Program-made: the position numbers and the translations under genes
Notes under the pieces: generated by a model
What the model saw: the letters and a program-made list of their open reading frames with translations, nothing else
Database searches by the model: none
What the model was told of the DNA's origin: nothing
NCBI RefSeq assembly: GCF_014654205.1
Contig: NZ_BNAW01000029.1
Coordinates: 1 to 64,000, forward strand
Source: Amycolatopsis bullii
Lineage (GTDB): Bacteria > Actinomycetota > Actinomycetes > Mycobacteriales > Pseudonocardiaceae
DNA: 64,000 bases
Direction: 5' to 3'
In this document: piece after piece, positions 8,090 to 16,209 of the stretch
How the letters are laid out: the number at the start of each line of letters is the position of its first letter
Position numbering within the stretch: the first letter of the stretch is position 1

Positions 8090-9079
8090 GTGACCCCTCC
8101 TTCGGTGCAGCACATCCGGGCCGCGGCGGCCCTGCTCGCGTCGGCCGGCGACGTGACGATCCTCGGCCACGTGCGGCCGGACGCGGACGCGCTGGGCAGC
8201 GCACTGGCCCTCGGCCGGGCGCTGCGGCAGCGCGGCGCCCGCGTGCGCGTCTCCTTCGGCGAGCCCGACGAGGCCCCGGAGACGCTGCGGTGGCTCGACG
8301 AAGACGGCCTGCTCACCCACCCGGACACACTCCCGGACTCCGAGGAGCTGCTCGTGTGCGTCGACACGCCGACGCCGAAGCGGCTCGGCCGGCTCGCCGG
8401 GCGCGTCGAGCTCGCCGGCGCGGTGCTGGTGATCGACCACCACGCGACCAACACCTTCTACGGCACCTGCCACGTCGTGGACGAGCGCGCCGAGGCCAGC
8501 GCGGTCCTCGTGTTCCGCGTCCTGGAGGCACTGGGCGCGGAGCTGGACGAGCCGATCGCGCGCGGGCTCTACGCGGGGATCGTCACCGACACGAGCGGGT
8601 TCCGCCGGGCGAGCCCGGACACGCACCGGATGGCGGCCCGGCTGCTGGAAGCGGGGGCCGACCCGGAGGCGATCGTGCGCCGGATCGTCGACGAGCGCCC
8701 GTTCGCCTGGCTGCCGATGCTCTCGTCCGTGCTGCGCGAGGCCCGGCTGGAGCCGGAAGCCGCGCAGGGCCGGGGTTTCGTGCACGCGGTGGTTTCCGCC
8801 GAAGCCGCGCGCACGGTCCGCAGCGAGGAGGTCGAGTCGGTCGTCGACGTCGTCCGCTCGGTGCGCGATGCGGCCGTCGCGGCCGTGCTCAAACAGGACC
8901 CGGCGCACCCGGAGCAGTGGCAGATCTCGTTGCGTTCCACCGGGATCGACGTCTCGGCGGTGGCGGCCGAGTTCGGCGGCGGCGGGCACCGGCAGGCCGC
9001 GGGCTGCACGATCGCGGGCCCGGCCGACGAGGTCGTCGCGGGTCTGCGCGCGGCCTTGGAGCGGGCGCCGCTGCTGTAG
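8090..9079 (+). CDS. nrnA: bifunctional oligoribonuclease/PAP phosphatase NrnA
   Basis: 329-residue DHH/DHHA1 phosphoesterase. Motif I GHVRPDADALGS (about 26-37), DHH motif VIDHHATN at 115-122 and C-terminal DHHA1 GGGGHRQAAG near 300 are all intact. The family degrades 2-5 nt RNAs and pAp; the M. tuberculosis orthologue in the same gene position (Rv2837c) also hydrolyses c-di-AMP/pApA. GTG start, apparently leaderless. Normally adjacent to rbfA; here separated by about 5 kb of inserted genes. Confidence 0.94.
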   Translation: MTPPSVQHIRAAAALLASAGDVTILGHVRPDADALGSALALGRALRQRGARVRVSFGEPDEAPETLRWLDEDGLLTHPDTLPDSEELLVCVDTPTPKRLGRLAGRVELAGAVLVIDHHATNTFYGTCHVVDERAEASAVLVFRVLEALGAELDEPIARGLYAGIVTDTSGFRRASPDTHRMAARLLEAGADPEAIVRRIVDERPFAWLPMLSSVLREARLEPEAAQGRGFVHAVVSAEAARTVRSEEVESVVDVVRSVRDAAVAAVLKQDPAHPEQWQISLRSTGIDVSAVAAEFGGGGHRQAAGCTIAGPADEVVAGLRAALERAPLL

Positions 9080-9519
9080 CGCGCCGGTCGCGCTTTCGCG
9101 CCTTCCCGTGGTGATCACCGTCCGGTCCTGTGTGGAACACATGGCGCGGCACGGCATCCGGCACGCCTTCACCGGCCGCCGCACTAGGCCGGGGAGCGAA
9201 GGGAGGCCGGGCATGACCGAACCGACCGAAGCGGCGGGCGACCGCGGCGACGGGCTGCTGACCGGACCGACGCGGTGACCGGGCCGGCCGCCCCGGCCGA
9301 CCGGCTGCTGCTCGACCTCCGCTTCCCGGCGATGGGCACGCTCGACGACCGCACGGAGCTGTCCATCACGGCGAAGCGGGCACGCCCCGCCGGTGGTCGG
9401 TCTCCGCGCGCCGGCGACTGCGCGATCGCGTGTGCCTGGACCCGCGTCCCGGCGAGGTCCGCGCCGAACGAGGTTCCCGCCGGCCGGAACTGTCGGTGGC
9501 GGCGGTTAGAGTCCGGATC
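9080..9519. other. 440-bp interval with no convincing gene
   Basis: Only a 21-codon ORF (ATG at 9213, preceded by GGGAGG) that overlaps an out-of-frame GTG at 9275 by a TGA/GTG arrangement stands out. The downstream frame runs into the MATE gene in the wrong frame and lacks family features. I see no hairpin or repeat that explains the interval; it may hold a decayed gene or a tiny leader peptide. Confidence 0.4.
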
Positions 9520-10842
9520 GTGGCGAACGTGGAGGAGATCGAGCGGGTCCCGGCGAAGCGCGTGCTGGGCTTGGCCGTGCCCGCGCTGGGCGTGCTGGCC
9601 GCCGAGCCGCTGTACGTGCTGGTCGACACCGCCGTGGTCGGTCACCTCGATGCCTTGCCGCTGGCCGGGCTCGCGCTCGGCGGCGTCGTGCTGGCCCAGG
9701 TGTCGAGCCAGCTGACGTTCCTGTCCTACGGCACGACGTCCCGCACCGCCCGCCTGCACGGCGCCGGCCGCCGGGCCGACGCGGTGCGCGAAGGCGTGCA
9801 GGCGACGTGGCTGGCGGTGTTCGTCGGGCTCGTCGTGCTGGCCGCGGGGCAGCTGCTGGCCTGGCCGATCGCGCGGGTCCTTTCGGGGAGCGACGAGATC
9901 GCCTCGGCCGCCGTCTCCTGGCTGCGGATCGCGTTGTTCGGAGCGCCGCTGATCCTGGTCACCATGGCCGGCAACGGTTGGATGCGCGGAGTCCAGGACG
10001 CCGCGAAGCCGTTGCGGTACGTGCTGGCGGGCAACGGGATCTCGGCCGTGCTGTGCCCGGTCCTCGTCTACTGGGCGGGGCTGGGCCTGGAGGGTTCGGC
10101 GATCGCGAACGTCGCGGCGCAGGTGATCTCGGCGTCGCTGTTCATCCTGGCGCTGGTGCGCGAGAAGGTGGGCCTGCGGCCGGACTTCAAGGTGATGCGC
10201 GCCCAGCTCGGCCTCGGCCGCGACCTGGTGCTGCGCAGCCTGGCCTTCCAGGCGTGCTTCGTCTCGGCGGCGGCCGTCGCGGCCCGGACGTCGACCGAAG
10301 CGGTCGGCGCGCACCAGGTGGTGCTGCAGCTGTGGACGTTCCTGGCGCTGGTGCTGGACTCGGTGGCGATCGCCGCGCAGTCGCTGGTGGGGGCGGCGCT
10401 GGGGGCGAACTCGGCCCGGCAGGCGCGCGGGGTCGCGTCGCAGATCACCGGGTACGGACTGCTGATGGGCTGTTTCCTGGGGGTGCTGTTCGCGGCGCTG
10501 TCCTGGGTGCTGCCGCACGCGTTCACGTCCGACCCGGGCGTGCTCGCCGAGATCCCGCACGCGTGGTGGTTCTTCGTGGCCCTGCAGCCGATCGCGGGCG
10601 TGGTCTTCGCCCTGGACGGCGTCCTCCTGGGCGCGGGCGACGCGGCCTTCCTCCGCAACGCGACGCTCGGCAGCGCCGCCCTCGGCTTCCTCCCGCTGAT
10701 CTGGGCCTCGCTCGGCTTCGGCTGGGGCCTCACGGGCATCTGGACCGGTCTTTCCCTCTTCATGCTCCTCCGCCTGGCCGCGGTCCTGGCCCGCTGGCGC
10801 TCCGGAAACTGGGCCGTCACCGGCGCCACCCGCCCCGCCTGA
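9520..10842 (+). CDS. MATE-family efflux transporter (DinF-like)
   Basis: 440 residues, 12 predicted transmembrane helices. The first repeat contains LAVPALGVLAAEPLYVLVDTAVVGHLDALPLAGLALG, the MatE/DinF signature; the second starts VLRSLAFQACFVSAAAVAARTSTEAVGAHQVV. DinF/NorM proteins export cationic compounds with Na+ or H+ coupling. A TAGAGT 7 nt upstream of the GTG supports this start and a leaderless mRNA. Same position as dinF after nrnA in mycobacteria. A 21-bp-phased repeat array begins 12 bp after the stop. Confidence 0.9.
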   Translation: MANVEEIERVPAKRVLGLAVPALGVLAAEPLYVLVDTAVVGHLDALPLAGLALGGVVLAQVSSQLTFLSYGTTSRTARLHGAGRRADAVREGVQATWLAVFVGLVVLAAGQLLAWPIARVLSGSDEIASAAVSWLRIALFGAPLILVTMAGNGWMRGVQDAAKPLRYVLAGNGISAVLCPVLVYWAGLGLEGSAIANVAAQVISASLFILALVREKVGLRPDFKVMRAQLGLGRDLVLRSLAFQACFVSAAAVAARTSTEAVGAHQVVLQLWTFLALVLDSVAIAAQSLVGAALGANSARQARGVASQITGYGLLMGCFLGVLFAALSWVLPHAFTSDPGVLAEIPHAWWFFVALQPIAGVVFALDGVLLGAGDAAFLRNATLGSAALGFLPLIWASLGFGWGLTGIWTGLSLFMLLRLAAVLARWRSGNWAVTGATRPA

Positions 10843-10854
10843 CGTGCGCAAACC

Positions 10855-11018
10855 GGCATCACGCGTGTCCGGAGGGGCATCACGTGTGATCCGGCGGGCA
10901 TCACGCGTGATCAGCGGGGCATCAGCCCGATGCCCCCTCAATCACGCGTGATGCCCCTCCAAGCACGTGAGATGCCCGCTCGATCACGGGTGATGCCCCG
11001 CTGAGCACGGGTGATGGG
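10855..11018. repeat. 21-bp-phased converging repeat array, copy 1
   Basis: Forward units beginning GGCATC start at 10855, 10876, 10897 and 10918; reverse units beginning GATGCC (last GATGGG) start at 10929, 10950, 10971, 10992 and 11013. The period is exactly 21 bp on both sides with an 11-bp switch at the centre. Unit core is ATCACGCGTGAT, itself palindromic, flanked by GG on one side only. The two halves are largely complementary, so the transcript could form one hairpin of about 69 bp. The remaining bases to 11141 hold the MFS promoter region. Confidence 0.9.
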
Positions 11019-11141
11019 GGTTACCTGTGGGGAAAGCCACGCGGGTCGTGGCTATGGTTCGTGGTTGCTTAGGCGATACAAGTAGTAGGGACGGCAGCGT
11101 GGGCGTCCTGCGCCCCGAACCGCCCACCTCTGGAGGAACCT

Positions 11142-12464
11142 GTGCCCGCCACCGGCCGTGCCACCGCCCGGTCCTGGCTGATCTGGCTCGCCGCCGTCAC
11201 CGTCTACCTCCTCGCCGTCTTCCACCGGACGTCCTTCGGGGTCGCCGGGCTGCAGGCCGCCGAGCGCTTCGGCGTCGGCGCGGCCGCGCTCGGCACCTTC
11301 ACCGTCCTGCAGGTCGGTGTGTACGCCGCGATGCAGATCCCGACCGGCGTCCTGGTCGACCGCTACGGCCCCCGCCGCGTCCTCACCGCCGCCGTCCTGA
11401 TCCTCGGTGCCGGCCAGCTCCTGCTCGGCGTCGCCCACTCCTACGGCCTCGGCCTGCTCGCCCGCGGCGTCCTCGGCCTCGGCGACGCGCTCACCTTCGT
11501 CAGCGTCCTGCGCCTGGTCGCGGCCCACTTCCCGGGCCGGCAGTACGCGCTGCTGACGTCGTTCACCGCGGCCGTCGGCTACATCGGCAACCTCGCCGCC
11601 ACCGTCCCGCTGGCCTTGGTCCTCGACGGCGCCGGCTGGACGCCCACGTTCCTGGCCGTCGGCGCCATCACGGTCCTCTACACCGCCGTCGTGGCCCTGC
11701 GGGTCCGCGACGTCCCGGCGGGCGAACAGCCGCCCGCGCGCGAAGAAGTCCGCCCGCGCGAGCTCGCCGGCCAGGTCGCCGAGGCCTGGCGGACGCCGGG
11801 GACGCGCCTGGGTTTCTGGGTCCACTTCAGCACGATGTTCGCCCCGAACGCCCTGACACTGCTCTGGGGCGTCCCCTGGCTGGTCCAGGGCCAAGGCCAG
11901 TCGAAGGCGACGGCGAGCGCGCTGCTCACCGTGTTCGTCTTCGGCTCGATGGCCGGCGGCCCGGCCCTCGGCGGCCTGATCGGACGGCGTCCGTCGCTGC
12001 GGATGCCGCTGGTCGGCGGCTACATCGGCGGGGCCGCGCTGGTCTGGGCAGTGCTGCTGGGCTGGCCGGGCCAGGTGCCCCTGCCGGTGCTGGTGCCCGC
12101 GTTCGCCTTCCTCGCCCTCGGCGGCCCGGCGTCGATGATCGGCTTCGCGCTGGCCCGCGACTACAACCCGCTCACCCGCGTCGGCACGGCGACGGGCGTG
12201 GTCAACGTCGGCGGTTTCGTGGCGACGACGATCGCCGCGCTGGCGGTCGGCGTCCTCCTCCAGGTCACCGGCGGCAACTTCCGGCTGGCGCTGCTGGCCC
12301 TGGTCGCCGTGCTGGCCTTCGGCACGGTCCGCATGCTCGTGTGGTGGCGCCGGACCCGCACCCACCTGTTCCTCGCCGAGGCCCGCGGCGAGGAGCTCCC
12401 GGTCCGGATCACCCGCCGCCGCTGGGACGCGGCGCTGCCGGAGACGCCGATCGTCGCCGCCTGA
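11142..12464 (+). CDS. MFS transporter
   Basis: 440 residues, 12 predicted membrane helices. It contains the MFS loop 2-3 signature GVLVDRYGPRR near residue 70 and a cytoplasmic Pro/Arg/Glu-rich central loop (about 190-215). GTG start with TGGAGG 8 nt upstream. It resembles nitrate/nitrite-porter-like or sugar-phosphate-type MFS proteins in layout, but no substrate motif is visible. It is placed between MATE and truB, with intergenic repeat families on both sides. Confidence 0.88.
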   Translation: MPATGRATARSWLIWLAAVTVYLLAVFHRTSFGVAGLQAAERFGVGAAALGTFTVLQVGVYAAMQIPTGVLVDRYGPRRVLTAAVLILGAGQLLLGVAHSYGLGLLARGVLGLGDALTFVSVLRLVAAHFPGRQYALLTSFTAAVGYIGNLAATVPLALVLDGAGWTPTFLAVGAITVLYTAVVALRVRDVPAGEQPPAREEVRPRELAGQVAEAWRTPGTRLGFWVHFSTMFAPNALTLLWGVPWLVQGQGQSKATASALLTVFVFGSMAGGPALGGLIGRRPSLRMPLVGGYIGGAALVWAVLLGWPGQVPLPVLVPAFAFLALGGPASMIGFALARDYNPLTRVGTATGVVNVGGFVATTIAALAVGVLLQVTGGNFRLALLALVAVLAFGTVRMLVWWRRTRTHLFLAEARGEELPVRITRRRWDAALPETPIVAA

Positions 12465-12476
12465 CTCATGCGCCCC

Positions 12477-12554
12477 AAGGCGGCCTTGGTTGCGTCTTCC
12501 GCACCGAAGGCCGCCTTGGTTGCGTCTGACGCACCGAAGGCCACATTGGCGCGC
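12477..12554. repeat. 30-bp tandem repeat, 2.5 units
   Basis: Units beginning AAGGC start at 12477, 12507 and 12537. Units one and two share GGCCTTGG/CGCCTTGG followed by TTGCGTC and end GCACCG; the third is truncated after a diverged CACATTGG. Each unit contains an AAGGC..GCCTT dyad able to form a short hairpin. Lies just after the MFS stop. Confidence 0.75.
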
Positions 12555-12614
12555 TTGCCGAGCCTGCACCAGCGGCCTGATCGATCCGCAAGGAGCGGCC
12601 GCTAGGGTTGCCGC

Positions 12615-13520
12615 GTGTCGAGCCCCAAACCGCCCCGCCGCCCCGCGCCGCCCCCCGGCCTCCTCATCGTCGACAAGCCCGCCGGCATGACGTCGCACGA
12701 CGTCGTCGCGCGCGCCCGCCGGATCATGGGCACCCGCAAGGTCGGGCACGCCGGCACGCTCGACCCGATGGCGACCGGCGTCCTCGTGCTCGGCATCGAA
12801 CGCGCCACCAAGCTGCTCGGCCACCTGGCCCTGGACCGCAAGACCTACCTGGCCACCCTCAGCCTCGGCAGCAGCACCACGACCGACGACGCCGAGGGTG
12901 AAGTGCTGAGCCAAGCCGAGACGGAAAAAGTAACGGACGAAGACATCGCCACCGGCGTCGAGAAGCTCACCGGCGACATCCAGCAGGTACCCAGCGCGGT
13001 CAGCGCGGTCAAGATCGACGGCAAGCGCGCCTACGCCCGCGTCCGCGCCGGCGAGGACGTCGTCATCCCGGCCCGCCCGGTCACCGTCTACCGCTTCGAC
13101 GTCCTCGCCGTCCGTCACGAGGAGGACCACGTCGAGGTCGACGCCGTCGTCGAGTGCTCCTCGGGCACCTACGTCCGTGCGCTGGCCCGCGACCTGGGCG
13201 CGGACCTCGGCGTCGGCGGCCACCTGAAGGCACTCCGCCGTACCACGGTCGGCCCGTTCACCCTGGCCAAGGCGAGGACCCTCGACCAGCTCGAAGAACA
13301 GCCCGAACTGAGCCTCGACCTCGACGCCGCCGTCGCCGCCGCGTTCCCGCGCCGCGACCTCGACGCCGCCACGGCGAAAGCGGTCCGCCACGGCCAGCGC
13401 ATCCCGGCGGCCGGTGTCGAAGGCACGTACGGGCTCTTCGGTCCCGACGGCCGGGTGCTCGCCCTGGCCGCCGACGAACAAGGCGTGTCCCGCGCGGTGG
13501 TCGTGTTGCTGCCCGCCTAG
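12615..13520 (+). CDS. truB: tRNA pseudouridine(55) synthase TruB
   Basis: 301 residues. The catalytic motif GHAGTLDPMATGVL places the nucleophilic Asp at residue 50. GLLIVDKPAGMTSHDVV at the N-terminus, KTYLATLSLG, SGTYVRALARDLG and a C-terminal PUA-like extension complete the family. It converts U55 in the T-loop of tRNAs to pseudouridine. GTG start with TAGGGT 6 nt upstream, suggesting a leaderless mRNA. Followed 27 bp later by ribF, the usual actinobacterial pair. Confidence 0.96.
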   Translation: MSSPKPPRRPAPPPGLLIVDKPAGMTSHDVVARARRIMGTRKVGHAGTLDPMATGVLVLGIERATKLLGHLALDRKTYLATLSLGSSTTTDDAEGEVLSQAETEKVTDEDIATGVEKLTGDIQQVPSAVSAVKIDGKRAYARVRAGEDVVIPARPVTVYRFDVLAVRHEEDHVEVDAVVECSSGTYVRALARDLGADLGVGGHLKALRRTTVGPFTLAKARTLDQLEEQPELSLDLDAAVAAAFPRRDLDAATAKAVRHGQRIPAAGVEGTYGLFGPDGRVLALAADEQGVSRAVVVLLPA

Positions 13521-13547
13521 GGTGGGCTCGAGAGACGGGAGTCTGAC

Positions 13548-14531
13548 GTGCTTCGGTGGCGTGGGCTGGGGGACCTTCCCGGCAGCTGGGGCCGGTGCGT
13601 GGTCACCATCGGCGTGTTCGACGGTGTCCACCGCGGGCACCAGGAGCTGATCAGCCGGACGGTGGCGGCGGCGGCCGAGCGCGGCCTGCCGAGCGTGATG
13701 CTGACGTTCGACCCGCACCCGTCGGAGGTGCTGCGCCCGGGCAGCCACCCGGCGCAGCTGACGACCTTGCGGCGCAAGGCCGAGATCGTCGAGAGCCTGG
13801 GTGTCGACGTCTTCTGCGTGCTGCCGTTCACCCTCGAGCTGTCCCGGCTGCAGCCGGAGGAGTTCGTGCACGAGGTGCTGGTCGACCGGCTGCACGCGGC
13901 CGCGGTGATCGTCGGCGACAACTTCACCTTCGGCGCCAAGGCGGCCGGCGACGTCGCCATGCTGCGCACCCTCGGCCGCCGGTTCGGCTTCGCCGCGTTC
14001 GGTGCCGAGCTGCAGGGCAAGGAACTGTCCGAAGAGGACCAGTCGGCGATCACCTTCTCCAGCACCTACGTCCGGTCGTGCATCGACGCCGGTGACGTGG
14101 TCGCCGCCGCCGAGGCGCTCGGCCGCCCGCACCGCCTCGAAGGGATCGTCGTCCGCGGCGACGGCCGGGGCCACGAGCTCGGCTACCCGACGGCGAACCT
14201 GTCGACCCCGCGTTTCGCCGCGGTCCCGGCCGACGGTGTCTACAGCGCGTGGTTCACCCGTTCGGCCGACCCCCAGCGCCGCCTGCGCGCGGCGGTCTCG
14301 GTGGGCACCAACCCGACGTTCTCCGGGCGCGAGCGGACCGTGGAGGCCTTCGTCCTCGACGTCGACGAGGACTTCTACGGCCAGCACGTGGCCATCGACT
14401 TCGTCACGCGGCTGCGGGACCAGGTGCGGTTCGCCGACTCGGCCGGGCTGGTCGCGCAGATCGACGACGACGTGGTGAAGACCAGGAAGGCACTCGAACT
14501 GCCCCCGGACGCCCTGACCGGGGACGAATAG
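13548..14531 (+). CDS. ribF: bifunctional riboflavin kinase/FAD synthetase
   Basis: 327 residues. The N-terminal FMN adenylyltransferase domain (about 1-180) has VTIGVFDGVHRGHQELI (HxGH nucleotidyltransferase motif) and ISSTYVRS-like SSTYVRSCI. The C-terminal riboflavin-kinase domain has GRGHELGYPTANL near 205 and VGTNPTF near 250. It makes FMN and then FAD from riboflavin with ATP in the cytoplasm. GTG start following GGGAG. Organised behind truB. Confidence 0.96.
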   Translation: MLRWRGLGDLPGSWGRCVVTIGVFDGVHRGHQELISRTVAAAAERGLPSVMLTFDPHPSEVLRPGSHPAQLTTLRRKAEIVESLGVDVFCVLPFTLELSRLQPEEFVHEVLVDRLHAAAVIVGDNFTFGAKAAGDVAMLRTLGRRFGFAAFGAELQGKELSEEDQSAITFSSTYVRSCIDAGDVVAAAEALGRPHRLEGIVVRGDGRGHELGYPTANLSTPRFAAVPADGVYSAWFTRSADPQRRLRAAVSVGTNPTFSGRERTVEAFVLDVDEDFYGQHVAIDFVTRLRDQVRFADSAGLVAQIDDDVVKTRKALELPPDALTGDE

Positions 14532-14608
14532 GGGATTCCGCGTCCACGAACCGGGCAGCGATGGCAAGATGCTCACGGACGGTGTGCGCGAAAAAAAAAG
14601 GGGAGCTG

Positions 14609-15082
14609 GTGGAGGACCACAAGATCGTCCAGCGGAACATCGCGTTGCAGCGCGAGTGGTACGGGGAGCCGCTCGGTGACCGCGTGCGCCGGCTCGTCGT
14701 CGCGTTCGACGTTTCGCAGGCGTTCCTGGCCGAGGTCCTCGGCATCAGCGCCCCGATGCTCAGCCAGGTGATGAGCGGGCGCCGCGCGAAGATCGGCAAC
14801 CCGGTCGTGCTGGCCAGGATGATCATGCTCGAGCGCAAGATCCTGGTGCCCGAGGTCGCCGCCGGCAACCGCGACGCGATGCTGGCCGCGATGGAGGACG
14901 TCCGCGACTCCCGCCCCACCGTCGGCCGCGACAACATCCCGGTGGTCAACGAAGACCAGAAAGTCCTCGCCTACCTGCGCGACCTGGCCGAGGACGAGGA
15001 CCTGGGCGAGGCCGCCAAGCGCCTCGACGACGACTTCCCGGCCATCGCCGACCTGCTGCGCCGGGCGGGCAACAGCGCCTGA
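14609..15082 (+). CDS. helix-turn-helix regulator of unknown target
   Basis: About 157 residues. An HTH is visible at about 20-55: RVRRLVVAFDVSQAFLAEVLGISAPMLSQVMSGRRAKIGNP, read in short pieces. The remainder is acidic and helical. Start uncertain: GTG at 14609 has GGGGAG only 3 nt away, while in-frame ATG (14561) and GTG (14582) add a segment containing three AAA codons in a run of nine A. It overlaps thpR by one base (TGATG), so the two are coupled. I cannot assign a regulon. Confidence 0.75.
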   Translation: MEDHKIVQRNIALQREWYGEPLGDRVRRLVVAFDVSQAFLAEVLGISAPMLSQVMSGRRAKIGNPVVLARMIMLERKILVPEVAAGNRDAMLAAMEDVRDSRPTVGRDNIPVVNEDQKVLAYLRDLAEDEDLGEAAKRLDDDFPAIADLLRRAGNSA

Positions 15083-15585
15083 TGCCGGTCCTGTTCAGCG
15101 CGCTGCTCCCGCCGGAGGACGTCGTCGAAGAGATCACCGCGGCCCTGGGCGACCCGGGGGAAGGCCTTCGCTGGGAACCGCCGGAGCGCTGGCACATCAC
15201 CCTCGCCTACTACGGGCCGGACGACGTCGGAACCCGCGCCGCCTGGCTGGGCGAGCGGCTGGCCGGGCGCGGGGGTGTCGACGTCCGGCTGGAAAAGGCC
15301 GCGACGTTCCCCGGGGTGCTGTGGTTGACTGCCGTCGGACCGGAGCTGACACCGCTCGCGAACGCCGCGGGCGCCGACGCCGAACCGAGGCCATACCGGG
15401 CGCATCTGACGCTCGCGCGGTTCCCCCGGGAAGAACCGGGGCTCGCCGCGCGTTGGACCAAGAGCCTCGAGAGCTTCACCAGCCGGAGCTGGCGGGCTAC
15501 CGAAGTGGTGCTGATGACCAGCGAGCGCGAGCGGGGCGGTCACCGGTACTCCGTGGCCCGCGCCTTCGAGCTGGACCGCGGCTGA
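15082..15585 (+). CDS. thpR: RNA 2',3'-cyclic phosphodiesterase (LigT/ThpR family)
   Basis: 167 residues of the 2H phosphoesterase superfamily, with both catalytic HxTx motifs intact: HITL at 38-41 and HLTL at 108-111. Family members hydrolyse 2',3'-cyclic phosphates of RNA to 2'-phosphates and can ligate tRNA halves in vitro. Expressed with the preceding HTH gene through a TGATG overlap; position beside rpsO/pnp suits an RNA-processing role. Confidence 0.9.
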   Translation: MPVLFSALLPPEDVVEEITAALGDPGEGLRWEPPERWHITLAYYGPDDVGTRAAWLGERLAGRGGVDVRLEKAATFPGVLWLTAVGPELTPLANAAGADAEPRPYRAHLTLARFPREEPGLAARWTKSLESFTSRSWRATEVVLMTSERERGGHRYSVARAFELDRG

Positions 15586-15717
15586 ACAGGCAGTTCAGCG
15601 GGCTGGTAACCTCAACGACCGGGTCCGGCTGCAGTCCGTGGCGGCCGTGACCGTCTTCCCGGCGTGCATCCGGCGTCCGGGGCCGCACGGCACTGATTAT
15701 TTCGAGGAGCAACACAA

Positions 15718-15987
15718 GTGGCGCTGTCCACCGAAGAGAAGAAGTCGATCCTGGCCGAGTACGGCGTGCACGACTCGGACACCGGATCCCCCGAGGCCCA
15801 GGTGGCGCTGCTCACCAAGCGCATCGTCGGCCTCACCGAGCACCTCAAGGCTCACAAGCACGACCACCACTCGCGTCGCGGGCTCCTGCTGCTGGTCGGC
15901 CGTCGCCGCCGGCTCCTGAACTACGTGATGAAGGTGGACATCGAGCGTTACCGTGCGCTGATCCAGCGCCTCGGCCTGCGCCGATAG
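15718..15987 (+). CDS. rpsO: 30S ribosomal protein S15
   Basis: 89 residues, full family length: KSILAEYGVHDSDTGSPEAQVALLT, HLKAHKHDHHSRRGLL and LLNYVMKVDIERYRALI are the S15 signature. It binds 16S rRNA near helix 22 and nucleates the platform. GTG start with GAGGAG 9 nt upstream. Followed by a strong hairpin and pnp, the conserved rpsO-pnp order. Confidence 0.98.
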   Translation: MALSTEEKKSILAEYGVHDSDTGSPEAQVALLTKRIVGLTEHLKAHKHDHHSRRGLLLLVGRRRRLLNYVMKVDIERYRALIQRLGLRR

Positions 15988-15994
15988 CTTTACC

Positions 15995-16028
15995 CGAGGG
16001 GGAGTGACCACGAGGTCGCTCCCCCTCG
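15995..16028 (+). terminator. rpsO-pnp intergenic hairpin
   Basis: 15-bp GC-rich stem with one G-U pair and a 4-nt loop, beginning 7 nt after the rpsO stop. In other bacteria a hairpin here acts as partial terminator and RNase III site controlling pnp; that role here is an inference from synteny. Confidence 0.75.
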
Positions 16029-16209
16029 CCACAGAACACGGCGCGAGCGCGCACGAGGGTCCGTCCGCCGGTCCTCGGTAGTGGCTTCCGGGAAGCGTCC
16101 CGGGGGCTTCGATCGAAGACCGGCCTCATTCCTCGAGCGTCCTCAGGCGAAACGGGTCCCAGGGTGGGAGACTCGCGTCGTACGAAGGAACCAAAGAGGA
16201 GAACAATCT

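Noticed and set aside
9275..9715. Open frame overlapping the MATE gene start
   Set aside because: Most of it lies in the wrong frame of a clear transporter gene; only the short upstream part remains unassigned.
10855..11018. Possible CRISPR array
   Set aside because: The 21-bp units are contiguous with no unique spacers, and orientation flips at the centre; no cas genes are present.
11052..14576. 1174-codon minus-strand open frame
   Set aside because: Shadow of the MFS, truB and ribF genes; composition is Arg/Gly/Ala/Asp-rich with no family match.
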